Source: Oopsacas minuta (taxonomy: Eukaryota; Porifera; Hexactinellida; Lyssacinosida; Leucopsacidae). Taken from it: a stretch of 64,000 nt of DNA. The DNA lies in the NCBI GenBank assembly GCA_024704765.1, contig JAKMXF010000055.1, positions 885,264-949,263 on the forward strand, given 5' to 3'. The position numbers and the translations under genes were made by a program. The notes beneath the pieces are model-generated. The model searched no databases, was not told where the DNA came from, and saw only the letters and a program-made list of their open reading frames with translations. Positions 48,260-60,490 of this stretch are shown here, one piece after another (position 1 is the stretch's first letter; each line of letters opens with the position of its first letter).

Positions 48260-48295
48260 CCTATTTCCACATTCTGACCATTTCGTGCCACTGTG
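48260..48295 (-). repeat. Transib right terminal repeat (long spacer)
   Basis: Read on the minus strand: CACAGTG, a 16-base spacer (GCACGAAATGGTCAGA), then ATGTGGAAATAGG. The spacer is 9 bases longer than at the left end. Confidence 0.92.
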
Positions 48296-49637
48296 CATTT
48301 TATAAGGGTCACCGTTGGGTTTATTAATGTTGTCAATATTCACCATATGTGTCAATAGATGCTCATGCACCTGTTTACGAAATAGCAATTTGAGAGACTG
48401 GATAATACCGGCATCTAATGGTTGGGTGCAACTCGTGGTGTTGCAAAGGAAATGTGTGAGCTGCACTGCCTTTAAACTAAGCTCATCAGAGGCTTTGTGG
48501 ACACTTGCATTGTCCATGAACATTAGGATTTTCCTACCTGATTTGTACATTCTGTTGTCGAAGTCCTTCATCCAAGAGCAAAATATAAGACCAGTCATCC
48601 ATGCCTTCCTCTGAGCCTTGTACACAACAGGTAATTTGGACATGTCTGCACCTTTCAAAGCCCTTGGTTTCTCGCTCTTCCATATCAGGAGTAGTTTCTC
48701 TTTTTCACCAAGCATGGATGTACAGATCATGAGAGTGAGGCGAGATTTGTCCTGTTTAATACCATGAGCGGCATCTTTAGGAAGAACAAGGTACGTGGTG
48801 GTTGTTACCCTGAAATATAACCCAGTTTCATCTAGGTAATAGATATCTTCCGGCTTATAAGACCTAATGACCCTAGGTAAGTCCTCTTCCCAATTCTTGA
48901 GAACCACCTTTTCAACACCTGCTGGATCACCGCTAAGTGCTCTTCCGCAGATTCCATGACGCGCTTTCACTCTCGAAAGCCATCCCTCTGAAGCCTTAAA
49001 TCCCTCCACTCCATTAGCACTAGCTTCTCTCTCAGTAGGGTACGAAGCATAGGGCCAGTTACGGCCATTCCTCGATCTCGGCTAATTTCAGGAATTCAAT
49101 AACAGCAGTTTCGATACCTTCGTACATGGGAACAACAACAGAGTGCTTTCGTTTCCTGATGTTCTCAGGGATTTCACCTGTTTCGTCTATATGTAACTGA
49201 ATGGCCACGCGATTCGATTTGATACGGTTAATTGTTCCTTACCCACATTGAAGAATTCAGCCACTATACGCTCACTCTTGCCATCATCCAACATCCTAAG
49301 AGCATTGTGTCGTTGTCCGATGGTTAGGGCAGACTTGTGTGAAGATTTGATAGTAGACATGTAGTTTTTATAGTAAAAAGGAAAACTAAGCAATTAATAT
49401 AATTTGGTTGTTCTCTGTTCAACGGTTTGTTGTCCAGAATTGATTGGCTACAATTTATACAGCTTAGTGCACCCTAAGGGCTGGATACAATGAAGACTAA
49501 GGGCACAGATACAATGGAAACAAGGCGCCCCGGTTTGGGGGAGAAATTTAGGTGGGAAAAACCAAAATGATGGAAGGTGCCCCTGTTTTGGAGATGCCGC
49601 GGTTTGCGAGTCCCCCGGTTTGCGAGCTTCTGCTGTA

Positions 49638-50800
49638 TAGGATTGAATGGAAATATATCTTAGTTATAGCGCAATAATTGTTCTTTCCCTTGAGGGTACG
49701 TTATATCCGAGTCATAGTGTATTATGTATTGATAGTGAATGTTTCACACAAAAACCTAGAGAAAAATGTGAAAATTACAAAAAATTTGGAGATAGCGGAG
49801 AATATGGAGCAAATTATTATCAAATGGCCATTTAGAGGGCAATATGTACAAAACTATACTCAACTAGCAGAGCACACTTGACTCGATGGGGTTGGGACAA
49901 AATTTGAGAATGAAAAAAATTTCCAAAAATATTCGAGTGACAAGTCAAACGACAAGAAAACGTTCGCCCATCTCGAATATCAACATAAAATCCGATTCGG
50001 TTTAAATCAGTGAGTTATATAAAAGTAATACCTTCAAAATGGCATTCTTCAGAAGATCTACACCATCCTTTACACTAGAAATATCCTATGTTTGAAATAT
50101 GCTAAACTGAGAACAACATTATCCTGGAGAATCCATCATCAACAACTTGGTATTTTGCCACTTTCCGAAAATAGGGATCAACGCTTGGTCAAAGAAAAAG
50201 TCGTAGCAACTTATGATAAGGTAGCATCCTAGTAAGAATCGTATTGCAACAGACCAAAACATGTATACTGTTCTGTAAGTCGGATAAACATGACTACTCA
50301 CCGTTCTCAAGTGTTGGAATGAGATTGGATAACGAACTTGATATAAAAGAAGCATTAAACAGGAGCTCTACGAAATAGATACATTGACCAACTTTCTAGA
50401 TGAACGTTGAGATGCATAACTGTAGGATATCACTCATGTATCGGAAAGTTGAGGATACTCAACAATGCCTCATTGCTGCAAATGTAATGACCCTGATGAT
50501 ATTCAGTGATATAATCTCGTTTGAAATGAGAATACAGCCCGATCTATACCCTTATTGATAACACAGGCCAACAAAAAACATTTTTGTTTCTGTTGCCTAA
50601 GATTTTAGGTTGAATTTAGACTATATTTGTTGTACTGAGTACGAAAATTACATAGGATTTGCTCGATTGCCCCTTGAATTTGGCCCACATTTATGTTTAT
50701 GTTGTTAGTCACCTTTTTCAAATGTATATTCAATTTAATCAATACTTTCATAATTATAAGTATCTAGTATATTCTAACTCTATTGCATCGTCAAGATGAA
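49638..50800. other. Stretch between two head-to-head CxxC-family copies
   Basis: No coding motif. Removing the Tigger, this 1.2 kb separates the 5' ends of copy 1 (minus) and copy 2 (plus), so it would contain both upstream regions. No inverted symmetry was noticed. Confidence 0.35.
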
Positions 50801-50804
50801 AATG

Positions 50805-52408
50805 TTCCAATGATCCTAATAGGTTCTGTTACATATGTGGTGAATATACGTTGAAAATTCAAAGAAGAAGTATGTCTGACTTCGTGCGAAAGGCAAACTT
50901 TGCTTACTTTCAGGTGAAGCTTGGAGACCAAGACAAGCTATGGATTCCGCATATTGTGTGTAAAACATGTAATGAATATCTAAGGCTGTGGACTAATAGC
51001 AAGAGGAAGAGCTTTAAGTTTGGCGTGACTATGGTATGGAGAGAACAGAGGAATCATTATGATAATTGCTATTTTTGTATGGTCGATATGAAAGGATTTA
51101 ATCGACATAAGAAAAGAATGGGGAGTTATCCTGACTCGGATTCTGATAGGTGTCCTGTGCTTCACTCTGAGGAGATTCCTCTGCCAAAATTTAGTCAGGT
51201 ATCACCTTTCAATAGATAGTGATGGAATAGATGAAGATTTGGCACAACATGTCATTTCAATGAAAGTGAATTCGAGGATAGCTCTTCATTATCTGGTCAA
51301 TTCAATCAGAAGGAACTCAATGATCAAATTAGGGACCTCATCTGTCTAAAGAGTGTACAGAAATTTTGGCATCCAGGCTAAACGAGAAGAAGGATTAATT
51401 CATGACTTTAGCCAACAAGAAGACCTCGTCTTCTACAATGTCATTGGAGGACTTCTCCCGGAAATGGGAGTACCACAGTATAGACCAGAAGATTGGAGTC
51501 TATTCAATGATAGTTCCAAGAGAAGCTTGAAATGCGTTTTATTGCATAATGGAAATAAATATGCATCTGTTTCAATTGTACATTCAACAAAGCTTAAGGA
51601 GGAGTATGAAAATATTAAAATGCTATTGCAAAAATTGAAATATCATGAACACCAATGGTTGATATGTGTTGATCTCAAGATGGCAAACTTACTACTTGGC
51701 CAACAAAGTGGATACACTAAGTACCCTTGTTTTGTATGTTTATGCGACAGCAGAGCCCGCAAAGATCATTAGGCAAATAAAGTAAGGCCCTTGAGAACTG
51801 ATCTAACAGTTGGAGAAGCAAACATTCTGTATGAACCATTGGTTCCCTGAGAAATATCCTTCTTCCTCCCCTCCAGATCAAGTTGGGTTTAATGAAGCAG
51901 TTCGTAAAATATCTGGATAAAGACGGCACCCTGTTTCAAGTACATTTGCAGATCATTCCCAGGAATTAGCAAGGAAAAACTGAAAGCAGGGATCTTTGAT
52001 GGTCTTCAGATTTGCAGTCGCATAAGAAACACTGGTTTCGTCCAATCCATGACTAATTTAGAGTCTTCTGCATGGTGTGCATTTGTTTTGGCAGTCAATA
52101 ACTCTTGGGTAATAATAAAGCTAACAACTACATAGATTTAGTCAATGACATGATTTACAGATTCAAAGACTTAGATGTTAACATGAGCATCAGGGTTCAC
52201 TATCTATTTAGCCACCTGGATCGTTTCTCAGAAAACTTTGGGGATTTAAGTGAGGAACAGGGGGAAGGTTTCATCAGGACATCAAGGTCATTGAAGAGAG
52301 AAGTCTAGGCAGGTGGGATAGCCACATGATGGCAGATCACTGTTGGAGCCTCCAGCGAGAGTGCCCTCTGACATCCCATAACATAAATCAAATGAGAGAC
52401 GGCATTTA
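50805..52408 (+). pseudogene. Unclassified multicopy CxxC protein, copy 2 (candidate transposase)
   Basis: A diverged second copy on the plus strand. The CxxC module reads CSNDPNRFCYICGEYTLK, VKLGDQDKLWIPHIVCKTC and NHYDNCYFCMVDMKGFNRH. Then come DWSLFNDSSKRSLKCVLLHN, HQWLICVDLKMANLLLGQQS, GYTKYPCFVCLCDSRARKDH with an in-frame TAG, KLGLMKQFVKYLDKDG, and LGDLSEEQGEGF in which a one-base loss shifts the frame. The C-terminus continues as RWDSHMMADHCWSLQREC. The conserved D, D, CxxC and E positions are the same as in copy 1. Frame breaks lie near 50815, 51215, 51350, 51850 and 52268. Unknown family. Confidence 0.75.
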
Positions 52409-55384
52409 GATGTTCTTCAAAAACAAGTTCAGAATTCTTTTTGATGGTATTACTTTTAACCAATTAATTGTTTTGGCAATGATAAATGCATTTCATACGC
52501 AGTAGCTATAATGATAAAATTATACTTCCCAAATTTTCGGTTTTGCTGTTAATAGTTACATTCAAAAACTACAGATTTCAATAATTCAAACTTTACACTT
52601 GGAAGCATAGAAAGTTGAATGTCACCGCTGAAACACCATGTCACTTTTAATGTTAAGAAATTTATGTGTAGTATACCTTCACTATTTTTATACTTATTAC
52701 GTCAAATTTAACTTTAGGTATGGCAAAAAGTAGAGCGAATTCGGATAAGCCGATACCATTTTCAGATTCCTCGGCTCAATATACCTAGAAAAGGTTCTAA
52801 CATCTTAGGCAACAAATAGCTTGTTGACCAGTGTAATCTATAAACATATTCAATGGATTAGATTGAGTTGCAAAACGGGCAGTAAAGGTTCACAGGTGAT
52901 GCTGTTACGAACTAATAAATAGCATCCACAGTCGCCTCTACCATCGTTACACTTTTGCTGAAAAACAACCTTCACCATGTACCAGGCTATATTTTTAGGT
53001 ATTTGAAATAACCCTTCGGTACTTGGGATAGGCTTTATTCTACCAGCTTTGGGAAACTTTTCGTCAATCCCATCCTTCATGCATGTTGATTTCTTGTTGA
53101 GGGCTCCGCATAGTCAATGAATCAATAGTCGTTTATGATTTAAATAGCTGGGGATCTTCTTCAGGGTCAAGCAACGCGGTATTGCATTAATCTTATCATA
53201 GTTTATTTATTCTATGCCAGTTCAATATGCGCATGTATGAGCACGTGATTCCGCCATTCGACAGTGATATACAGAAAATATTTCCTTTTGTTAGAAGATC
53301 AACAAGCTTGATAACTTTCTGTCGGACCACGCAAACAAATATATCCCTCGGGTCATGCGACCAATAATGAATCAGTAATATCTGGCCAAAGTGAGTTACA
53401 AGTGAATGTTATGAGAAAATCTGATCTGCCATAATCCGGAAATAAGTCATAGCATCCTGAGGTCTTTCGTGTAAGTAGCTCGGGGCTTTAATGAAAGATT
53501 GAAGGTAGAATAACTAAGTGCCAAATATGTTTGCATTTCAATCACCAGCTACATCATCTCTTAGATTGATGTATCGCCCACAAGTAGCTTCTTCTGATGT
53601 AGCCGGATAAATGTGAGCCATTCAGTTTCTAACGTGACAAGTTTACAACAAATTGGTCAGTCGTGCCAAAAATGATGATGAACATCACGACCCAGAAGAG
53701 ATGCCGTTGGGGGAGTTAAACTGAATATTATAGATTCATAACACGATTTCAAAAATATTATACTTTGCAAATTCTCGATTTTCACAGTTTGTCTTTCAAA
53801 TATTCAAAATTTCAATTTTCAGTCTATTTCATAAACAATTTACTTTTGATAAATGAAGTGTATCACATCCAGTTAAACAGATGCAGATTTCCACAATTAT
53901 GAGACTCAACTTGTACCATAAGAATGATGGGGAGAAAATACCAGAAACTATGAGCGAATATAGGGGCTTTCATCTTGTAGATATATACTTCATCCAGTTA
54001 CCTTGTTTTAGTCGTAACATTTACTATTTCGATCAAATGATATTAATTAATATAATTTACTTCAGAATAATTATTAAATTTACTTTAATTGGAGCAGTTG
54101 TAGCCAAATATTACCAAAGGTTGATACTACGTCAAACAAATGAGGCTGTAGATCCAGTTTTGGGATAAATTAATTATTATAAATTCGCAACATTTGTTTA
54201 AAACACACGACTTAGTACAAGTCTCAACACGAATAAATTCCTAAAAATGTATTATATCACGAATAGTTTATTAGATTACTTATATTTGTATATTCAGAGA
54301 TGTGATATTGGAGAAAGATCGATAAATAGTATTAGAGATGTAGCACTCGGTGTTATTCCGAAATTTTCTCAAACAATAGAAAATAGAGCAAATCATAGAT
54401 TCAAAATGGATGAACTTTTACAAATTCATAATGTTAACACGCATATAATAAATTTCACTATAAGATTTTACCACAAATTTTCTGTTTGATAATTGAATCT
54501 TGAAAATGGAATCCCAAATGTTCCATGTGCACCCCTCCCACCACTACCCAAGAACTAGCCTTCATGTACCGCATTATTCTAATCAATTAGATGTGTAGGT
54601 ATATAATAGACCTTGAGAAAAACCATCCAACCTGTAGCAACCTACCATACTGAAATTCAACTACAGCAATTTGTCCAGTAATTTTGTCAGGCAACTGAGA
54701 ATAAAAGAATGATTGCACTACTGAATTCAGCTTAATTCATGAGGAATCCTAAATAATTTTCACAATCGTCCCATCTAAGCTTGATCTATTGTATGGTTAC
54801 AAATTCAATGAGTACAGACTGCGCAGGAATTGCTGAAATGTCTCAAAGTAAGAAACATCAATATCTGATGCGACTTTGCCAATAATTGTATAAATAATAT
54901 TGTTAAATATATTCTTTTGGGAAAATATTTCGATAACTTTGAATTGCATAGTATAGATAACTGAAGTGACAGATATGCATTTCCGATCGGTAATAGAATG
55001 AAAAATTATCTGGAATCAAATACTTCCATTTCTAGGCAACTTTGGAAATATAAATTGAGAAGGAAAGGTCATGGATGGTACTCTATTATCAAAACGCAAT
55101 AGCTGTGTTTTAGGTTTATCACAGTGCAAAGGATAGCTAATTGGATCATCAAAAATAAAAGATGATATTAGGATCCTAATGATGTGAATAAATCAAACTG
55201 ATGTCTTAATATATATCCATATGTTTACAACAATTAGGATGAATAATTGAACTTGTTTCATGAAAACCGTCCAAACATCATAAAATGCGTGGAAACAAAT
55301 TAGCAACAATGGTGAGTATATGCTTCTAAGAAACAGAAATCAAATAATGTAGTAAACAAAGAACTTAAATGGGTTGAGAATTTA
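52409..55384. other. Non-coding stretch
   Basis: Nearly 3 kb without a recognised feature. Open frames at 52850-53080 (minus, with CNDGRGDCGCYLLV), 53881-54168 and 54247-54489 (plus) have no family motif; the first could be an exon but lacks clear splice sites. Confidence 0.35.
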
Positions 55385-56714
55385 CTAAGGCGTTCAATAA
55401 GTCTTGCGGGTGATATCATAGAATATGATACAAACACTATACACATTAATTCACTATATTATTTATTCAAAGTAGTCCCCTCCTGCAGATTCACAAAGTT
55501 TTAACCTTTCCACCCACTTGTAAGCACATTTCTGTACTCTTCTTCGGGGATGGATTTGGAGTACAAGTACAGGACCGTTCCGAATGCTTGCAATGTGTTA
55601 AATTCTTTGCCTTGAAGGTAGATTTTAAACCTGGGGAATAGCCAAATATCACACGGAGCTAGGTCTCATGAGTATGGTGGATGAGGAAGTAATTCTAACC
55701 CTTCTACATCCAAGAATTTTTGGTAAGCTTAGCTGTATGGGAACTGGCGTTATCAATTAAAATCTTCATTCCTCGAGTTCCGGTTTTCGGGCGATACTTT
55801 TCTATATTTTTTATCAAATTTGGAAGCACTTGCTCTGTGAAGAAAGTAGCAGTAACAGCCTTGCCACTTTCACAAGATAATTGCAAGACAATTCTATGAC
55901 TACTGAAGAAGATGGTATACATAATCTTAGGTTTCTGAAGTCGGGTCTAGGAATTTTCACCGGTTGTTCGTCGCCCCTCACCCATGATCGCTTCTTATAC
56001 TTGCATATGGTGTTGAATAGTAGACCGACGTCTCGTCACCAGTAATAATCTCTGTTAGGTGTCTAGAATCGCAGTTCTCACAAGTTTCAAGAGTTTCTTG
56101 GCAATATTCAGCCGCGCCAACCTTTGATTCTCACTGAGTTTATGCGGGACCCATTTCCCACAAATCGATCGGTAGCCAAGCTCAGTTGTCATAATTGTAC
56201 GAATTGCTCCCGATGAAATCCCCATACTTTGTTCCAGCTGATTGACAATAATGCACTTGTCTTCCATGACCATACTTTTAATGAGTGCGATATTTTCTGA
56301 AGTGGTGGCGGATATCGGTTTTCCAGATCGAGGCAAATCTATGACAACAGCATTACCAGATCTAAAACGGACAGCCCATCGCTCTACGGTAGATCTGGAT
56401 GGGCAATCCACGCATAATATCTCCTGTAACTCGCTGAAGATCTGTACGGACTGGATCTTGAGTATTGTGCGAAACTCCATGTAAGCTCACCATTTGAGGT
56501 TGAAATTATCATCCTTCGAAGCCATAAATTCAACAGTGGGTATAAATTGATTACACGTAACTATCTCAAAAATTCATAATTTGTATTGAATAAGCTTGAA
56601 ACTTTCAGCATATGGAGTTTAACTATATGGGCTTATAATATATGAAAGTTAGATATATTACTTGACAAATTCCTAAGATATATCATGATCCGCAAGACTT
56701 ATTGAACGCTCTGA
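55385..56714 (-). mobile_element. mariner copy 3
   Basis: The best-preserved copy of the family: 1330 bp, both terminal repeats readable (GCGTTCAATAAGTCTTGCGG inward at each end) and TA at 55383-55384 and 56715-56716. The transposase gene is on the minus strand. No insertion interrupts it, so it serves as the reference for copy 1. Confidence 0.94.
55470..56525 (-). pseudogene. mariner transposase (copy 3, broken)
   Basis: Minus strand from ATG at 56525 (MASKDDNFNLKW) with TGA at codon 13, exactly as in copy 2. The HTH half is open from EFRTILKIQSVQIFSELQEI through CPSRSTVERWAVRFRSGNAV and PRSGKPISATT to RTAILDT, where the same TAA and frame change as in copies 1 and 2 occur. The catalytic half reads ILIDNASSHTAKLTKN and then loses frame at the codons for FWD, near 55707. 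Non-functional. Confidence 0.9.
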
Positions 56715-56716
56715 TA

Positions 56717-57879
56717 CCATAGCAAAAGGTTAGTATTACTTTTCTAAACCACGAGGTTGAATTTTTAAAATATCTGGAGAAAAATTAATACTATAAGATG
56801 TGATGCATTTCAAAATATGGTATGATAAACCATTTTAAGGTTACAGTCATGTGGTTGTGGTGCATTTAAGGATCCCATGATGAAATACATATATCGTGTG
56901 AAAGTTTATATAGTATACTTGTGATAAATATTGGTTTTAAATATTAAAATCGAGTTGCATAATACCGTATAAGGTATAATACGTTATAAGTGATCTACCT
57001 GTACGTATGCTATATCTATGTTAATCTCAAAATAGGAGAGTTTGACATTTTGGACTTGTATAAATCACATTATTATCAAGAATTATATAATTTGGTCAAA
57101 TAAGCAGAGAATTCTCATTAACAATTCGAGAACTTCTGTTTTCATGCAAAATATATATTACAGAAATCAGCCTAATAGAAGTTAAGTCACCAAAACTGCG
57201 GATTGAACACATAACACGTATTATATGGAATATGTCTTCATCAAAAGACGTACTAATCAACTTAGTTAAAAACTAATCGTGTGGTTCAAACAAATAGTGC
57301 GAGCTAATGAAAATGGGAATAATAGTATTCATAACGGGTATTTCATCCGGATGTGTTCAGTGTAGTGTAACCTATTGGTAGTATTGAGATACTATTGCTT
57401 CAATACCAGTAACCAAATAAGAATTCAGAAGGGGATGATAGAAGATGAAGATAATTTAATGAAAATAGCAATTATTAGACAAAAAAGTAACTGAATAAGG
57501 TACACAATGGAAACCCTCAGGTTTTGTTACATTTTCCTCCCGTCATACTTTGGGACAAATTGAATGTAATAAAAGTAGAAAATGTGCATATTCGTACTTG
57601 GAAGTGATACACTACATTTATCATAAAGTCAATTGATAACGAAATATAATCAAAATTGAAAATTTGAAAATTCGAAAGACAAATTGAGGGAGAGGGTGAA
57701 AATCGAGATTATGTATGGTGATTAATACTTTTGAATTAGGATTAGGAATCTACATCGTTCAGAGGAACTGATCGCATATGTAATACTTCAGGGTCACGAT
57801 GTTCATAAATCAGCAGCAGTTTGGAAGACTGGGTGGTGAAAATTTATCAAGAAGTTAGAACATTCGCTACACTAGGGGT
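56717..57879. other. Non-coding stretch
   Basis: AT-rich, no features recognised. Confidence 0.35.
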
Positions 57880-58086
57880 AAATGTGATTTAAAATTAAAA
57901 CTTCTATCACGTATACTGGCTGCGAAATATTTTGAAACTCCAAGAAGGTGACAATGACATCGTAATTAGGTCATAGGTGTGAATTTTCGTGATGACTCGA
58001 AATTCTCCGAGCAACGCAGGGTATATCCCTGTATGCCATGATCTGCCCTGGAGTCTTCCAATTTTCATCAATCAATTCCAAACTTA
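57880..58086 (+). repeat. Long interspersed repeat, fragment F
   Basis: This fragment is opposite in orientation to copies A-D. The phrases AAGGTGACAATGACATCGTA and CTGGAGTCTTCCAATTTTCA, then AATCAATTCCAAACTTACAT, match the tail-proximal part of the family reversed. Confidence 0.65.
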
Positions 58087-59984
58087 CATCCATATACAAC
58101 AGATTAATTGGGGTAGAATAAAATAAGTAAAAAGTCAATATGCCAACTTGACAACAATTAGAATTTGCTGAATTAACCAGTGTGAAACTAAAAGTTACAA
58201 GAGTTGGGCATCATCCAAATTAAACAAATAGAAGAAAATAATATAAAATATTAAGTTTTTGTCTAAACGTGGTCACTGTAACAAGAGAAAATGCGGACTA
58301 GAGTGCTTATCGGAAATGAGCTCGCATAGAAGGAGGAACTATCCCAATATTTGGTTATATTGGATTCTCCGGGAATGTACGACACAAGCATAAGAAGAAT
58401 CAGTAAAGTTAACCGCCAATTCACAACAATAATAAGCTAAGTTAGCACATAGCCGAACTAGAATAATTCAATATGATCTTACCGCAGGTTTGGCTGGATA
58501 ATAACATCAACAATAGTATTCATATAATTAAACCTTTGAGATTTTGAAAGAAAGAACCTAAGGAGTAAATATTATAATACTCGCTGAATAATAACAATAG
58601 AAGAAGAAATACCCAAATATTCACCTAAATTCTTAAAGAAGTGGAAACAGTATGTAAAAAATCATAATAATACAAATAATAAATAGTTTTATCTGTGTAA
58701 TAACCACACGTAGAAACTTCCCGATGCGATTACAGAAAATAAAGAGCAATAAAATTCTACTAGCGTAAAAAAAGAAATACAATTAGAAAAGATGCTGGAA
58801 ACAGACAGAGAAAATGAGAAGAGAGGACAGTATATATATATATATATTCATAGATATATGGAATATTTGTGGCAGATTTAAGAGTATTCGGAGTGTGCGA
58901 CCGAAAAGCACTCAAAATATATTTTATACATAATACTTGCAATCAATATTGCTTTTAGACCATAAACCTATCGAACAATAATATTTCTGGCTTTAATGAT
59001 GATAAAAAATAAATATGTAATCATTTACCAATAGAAATTATTAATTGCTAAAAATTACTCCTAGCACAAAAAAATACTTCTAATTTCAACATGAATTACT
59101 AATTAGGACAAGAGTTTCATTTTTCATAATTTTGAGCTCAATATAGAAGGAAAAAGTTTAGATTTTGTACGGTGGAATTTTAAAATATTTCACAATAGAG
59201 TGGCAGATAGCAAGTTTGTTTCTGTTCCCAAACTATCAAGTGTCAAAGATGGGTCAATTTTAAATATAAGGTTCTCACACAAGTCGATTAGAAATCCCAG
59301 ACAATTCTTTATTTGTACTACTAGTTGCCATAAAATCCATTTGCGAGTTAATATTCAGTCACATACCTAAAAATGAGAAAAGAATACATTTTGCAGGATA
59401 GGAGATATGCATGTTGAAATTCGGTAGATGTGCTGTTCCTTAGAGCAATTACCAATTCCCATGTTATATCCATATTCAAACAGAATAGACAATTAAGTTA
59501 CGAATTATGAAACTTAAGGGAACCAAAATCGTATTCACAAGAAATGACTTCATTATAAGCGAACCCAACAAACCTTTTCAGGGATGTATCAACTCAATTT
59601 TAGTCGGCAAAATCAACTCCTCTCTTCTACACCCTGGCTCAACATAATACAAATACTATATGAGTCGTTTCTTGAACCGATAGGGTTCGTTCATTATTCA
59701 TTCTAAGCAGACATGACTGTAGTTCGATTACATTGGTCAACAATTTTAAATATTCTAAGTTTGAAAACAGATATTCTGAAATGGACTAACGACCATTATG
59801 ATTCGAGAATATCACTGGTTACTATCTATCAGGACTCGTTTTCTGGGAATAAATAATAAATATCGCGCATCGCATGTTTGGCCCAAAAGCTTAGTGTCTC
59901 AGGTTAGCTTAAGTATGAAACTGGATTTGGTCCATCCATCCAATATAATTAGATTCTGTGGGAATAATGCCGGTGTCACGTCGC
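58087..59984. other. Non-coding stretch with a (TA)n tract
   Basis: A TATATA run lies at about 58830-58848. No gene recognised. Confidence 0.35.
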
Positions 59985-60490
59985 ACTGGATGTTTGAAAT
60001 TTGAATCACAGGTACTCGTCAATGTTCCAAATGTTCCGAAATGAAATGTTGGCTAAATGCTAACTCATGGGATTATTAAGTCATCATGACAATACAAAAA
60101 TCATTATTACTAGAAATTCGAACTTATGGAGAATTTAATAAAACTCGAACGACAAATTTCCCAGATCACTAACCAAAAAGCCAAGTATCACCTACAGTAT
60201 TACCGCAGACGACCCTTAAATGGAATTTTGATGGAGCATGGAATAAATACTAAAATTCCAATATTATATTACCCGAATTCATACACTGGAGTATGAAGTT
60301 TCGAGTACATTCTTTTGCAGAGCGACCAAAAGTACTAAGAAAATTAGCTGTTAAATACTTAAGCTAACATGAAGCAGTAAGCCTTTGCCGTAGAGGCCTA
60401 GAAAGCGAAGCGCGGCTGTAATAATTTCACAAGGATTTTGCAATTGGTCTAAGTGATGAACAGAGGACATGTGGTGTATTATAGGATTCT
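59985..60490 (-). repeat. Long interspersed repeat, copy D
   Basis: Shares GTTTGAAATTTGAATCACAG, AATGGAATTTTGATGGAGCA and GAAAGCGAAGCGCGGCT with copies A-C. Right of that, GAACAGAGGACATGTGG corresponds to the tRNA-like head region of copy C in decayed form. The left, tail-side third is missing. Confidence 0.65.

Larger units (their letters stand above)
45314..48295 (+). mobile_element. Transib element with CACAGTG termini
   Basis: Both ends read CACAGTGGCACG inward; the 5-bp sequence CATTT flanks both (45309-45313 and 48296-48300). A 5-bp duplication and CACWxTG ends are the hallmarks of Transib, the superfamily from which RAG1 arose. The 2982-bp element holds one plus-strand gene, a RAG1-like transposase, and no RAG2-like partner. 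It lies in the coding sequence of the Tigger transposase; joining the flanks at one CATTT restores that frame, which proves the boundaries. Confidence 0.95.
44806..49363 (-). pseudogene. Tigger transposase, split by Transib
   Basis: Minus strand, starting MSTIKSSHKSALTIGQRHNA with a CENP-B-type HTH (LRMLDDGKSERIVAEFFNVG). After frameshifts near 49225 and 49030 comes the second HTH domain (GFKASEGWLSRVKARHGICG). The DDE core has DIYYLDETGLYFR, KILMFMDNASVHKA and CTQPLDAGIIQSLK, with 32 residues between the second and third Asp. At DPYKM the frame is cut by the Transib at 48296-48300 and resumes at 45309-45313 as ITIALAILWASRAWNQVNAQ, the usual Tigger C-terminal helix, then TISKCFSKCGFG. A further frameshift near 45120 leads to the acidic tail ending at 44806. 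Tigger transposases act in the nucleus on TA targets. Confidence 0.9.
44585..49635 (-). mobile_element. Tigger/pogo-type element with nested Transib
   Basis: Ends read CAATAGAAGCTCGCAAACCG on the left and, reverse-complemented, CAGCAGAAGCTCGCAAACCG on the right, flanked by TA at 44583-44584 and 49636-49637. Without the Transib inside it would be about 2.06 kb, normal for Tigger elements. The gene is on the minus strand. A further inverted copy of the terminal sequence lies at the left end. The element inserted at the start codon of the CxxC family copy 1. Confidence 0.93.

Noticed and set aside
45314-48295. A domesticated RAG-like gene
   Set aside because: It has intact transposon ends, a fresh target duplication and a frameshift, all of which mark an ordinary transposon copy.
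52850-53080. Cysteine-containing minus-strand frame as a gene
   Set aside because: No splice sites, start context or family match could be supported.
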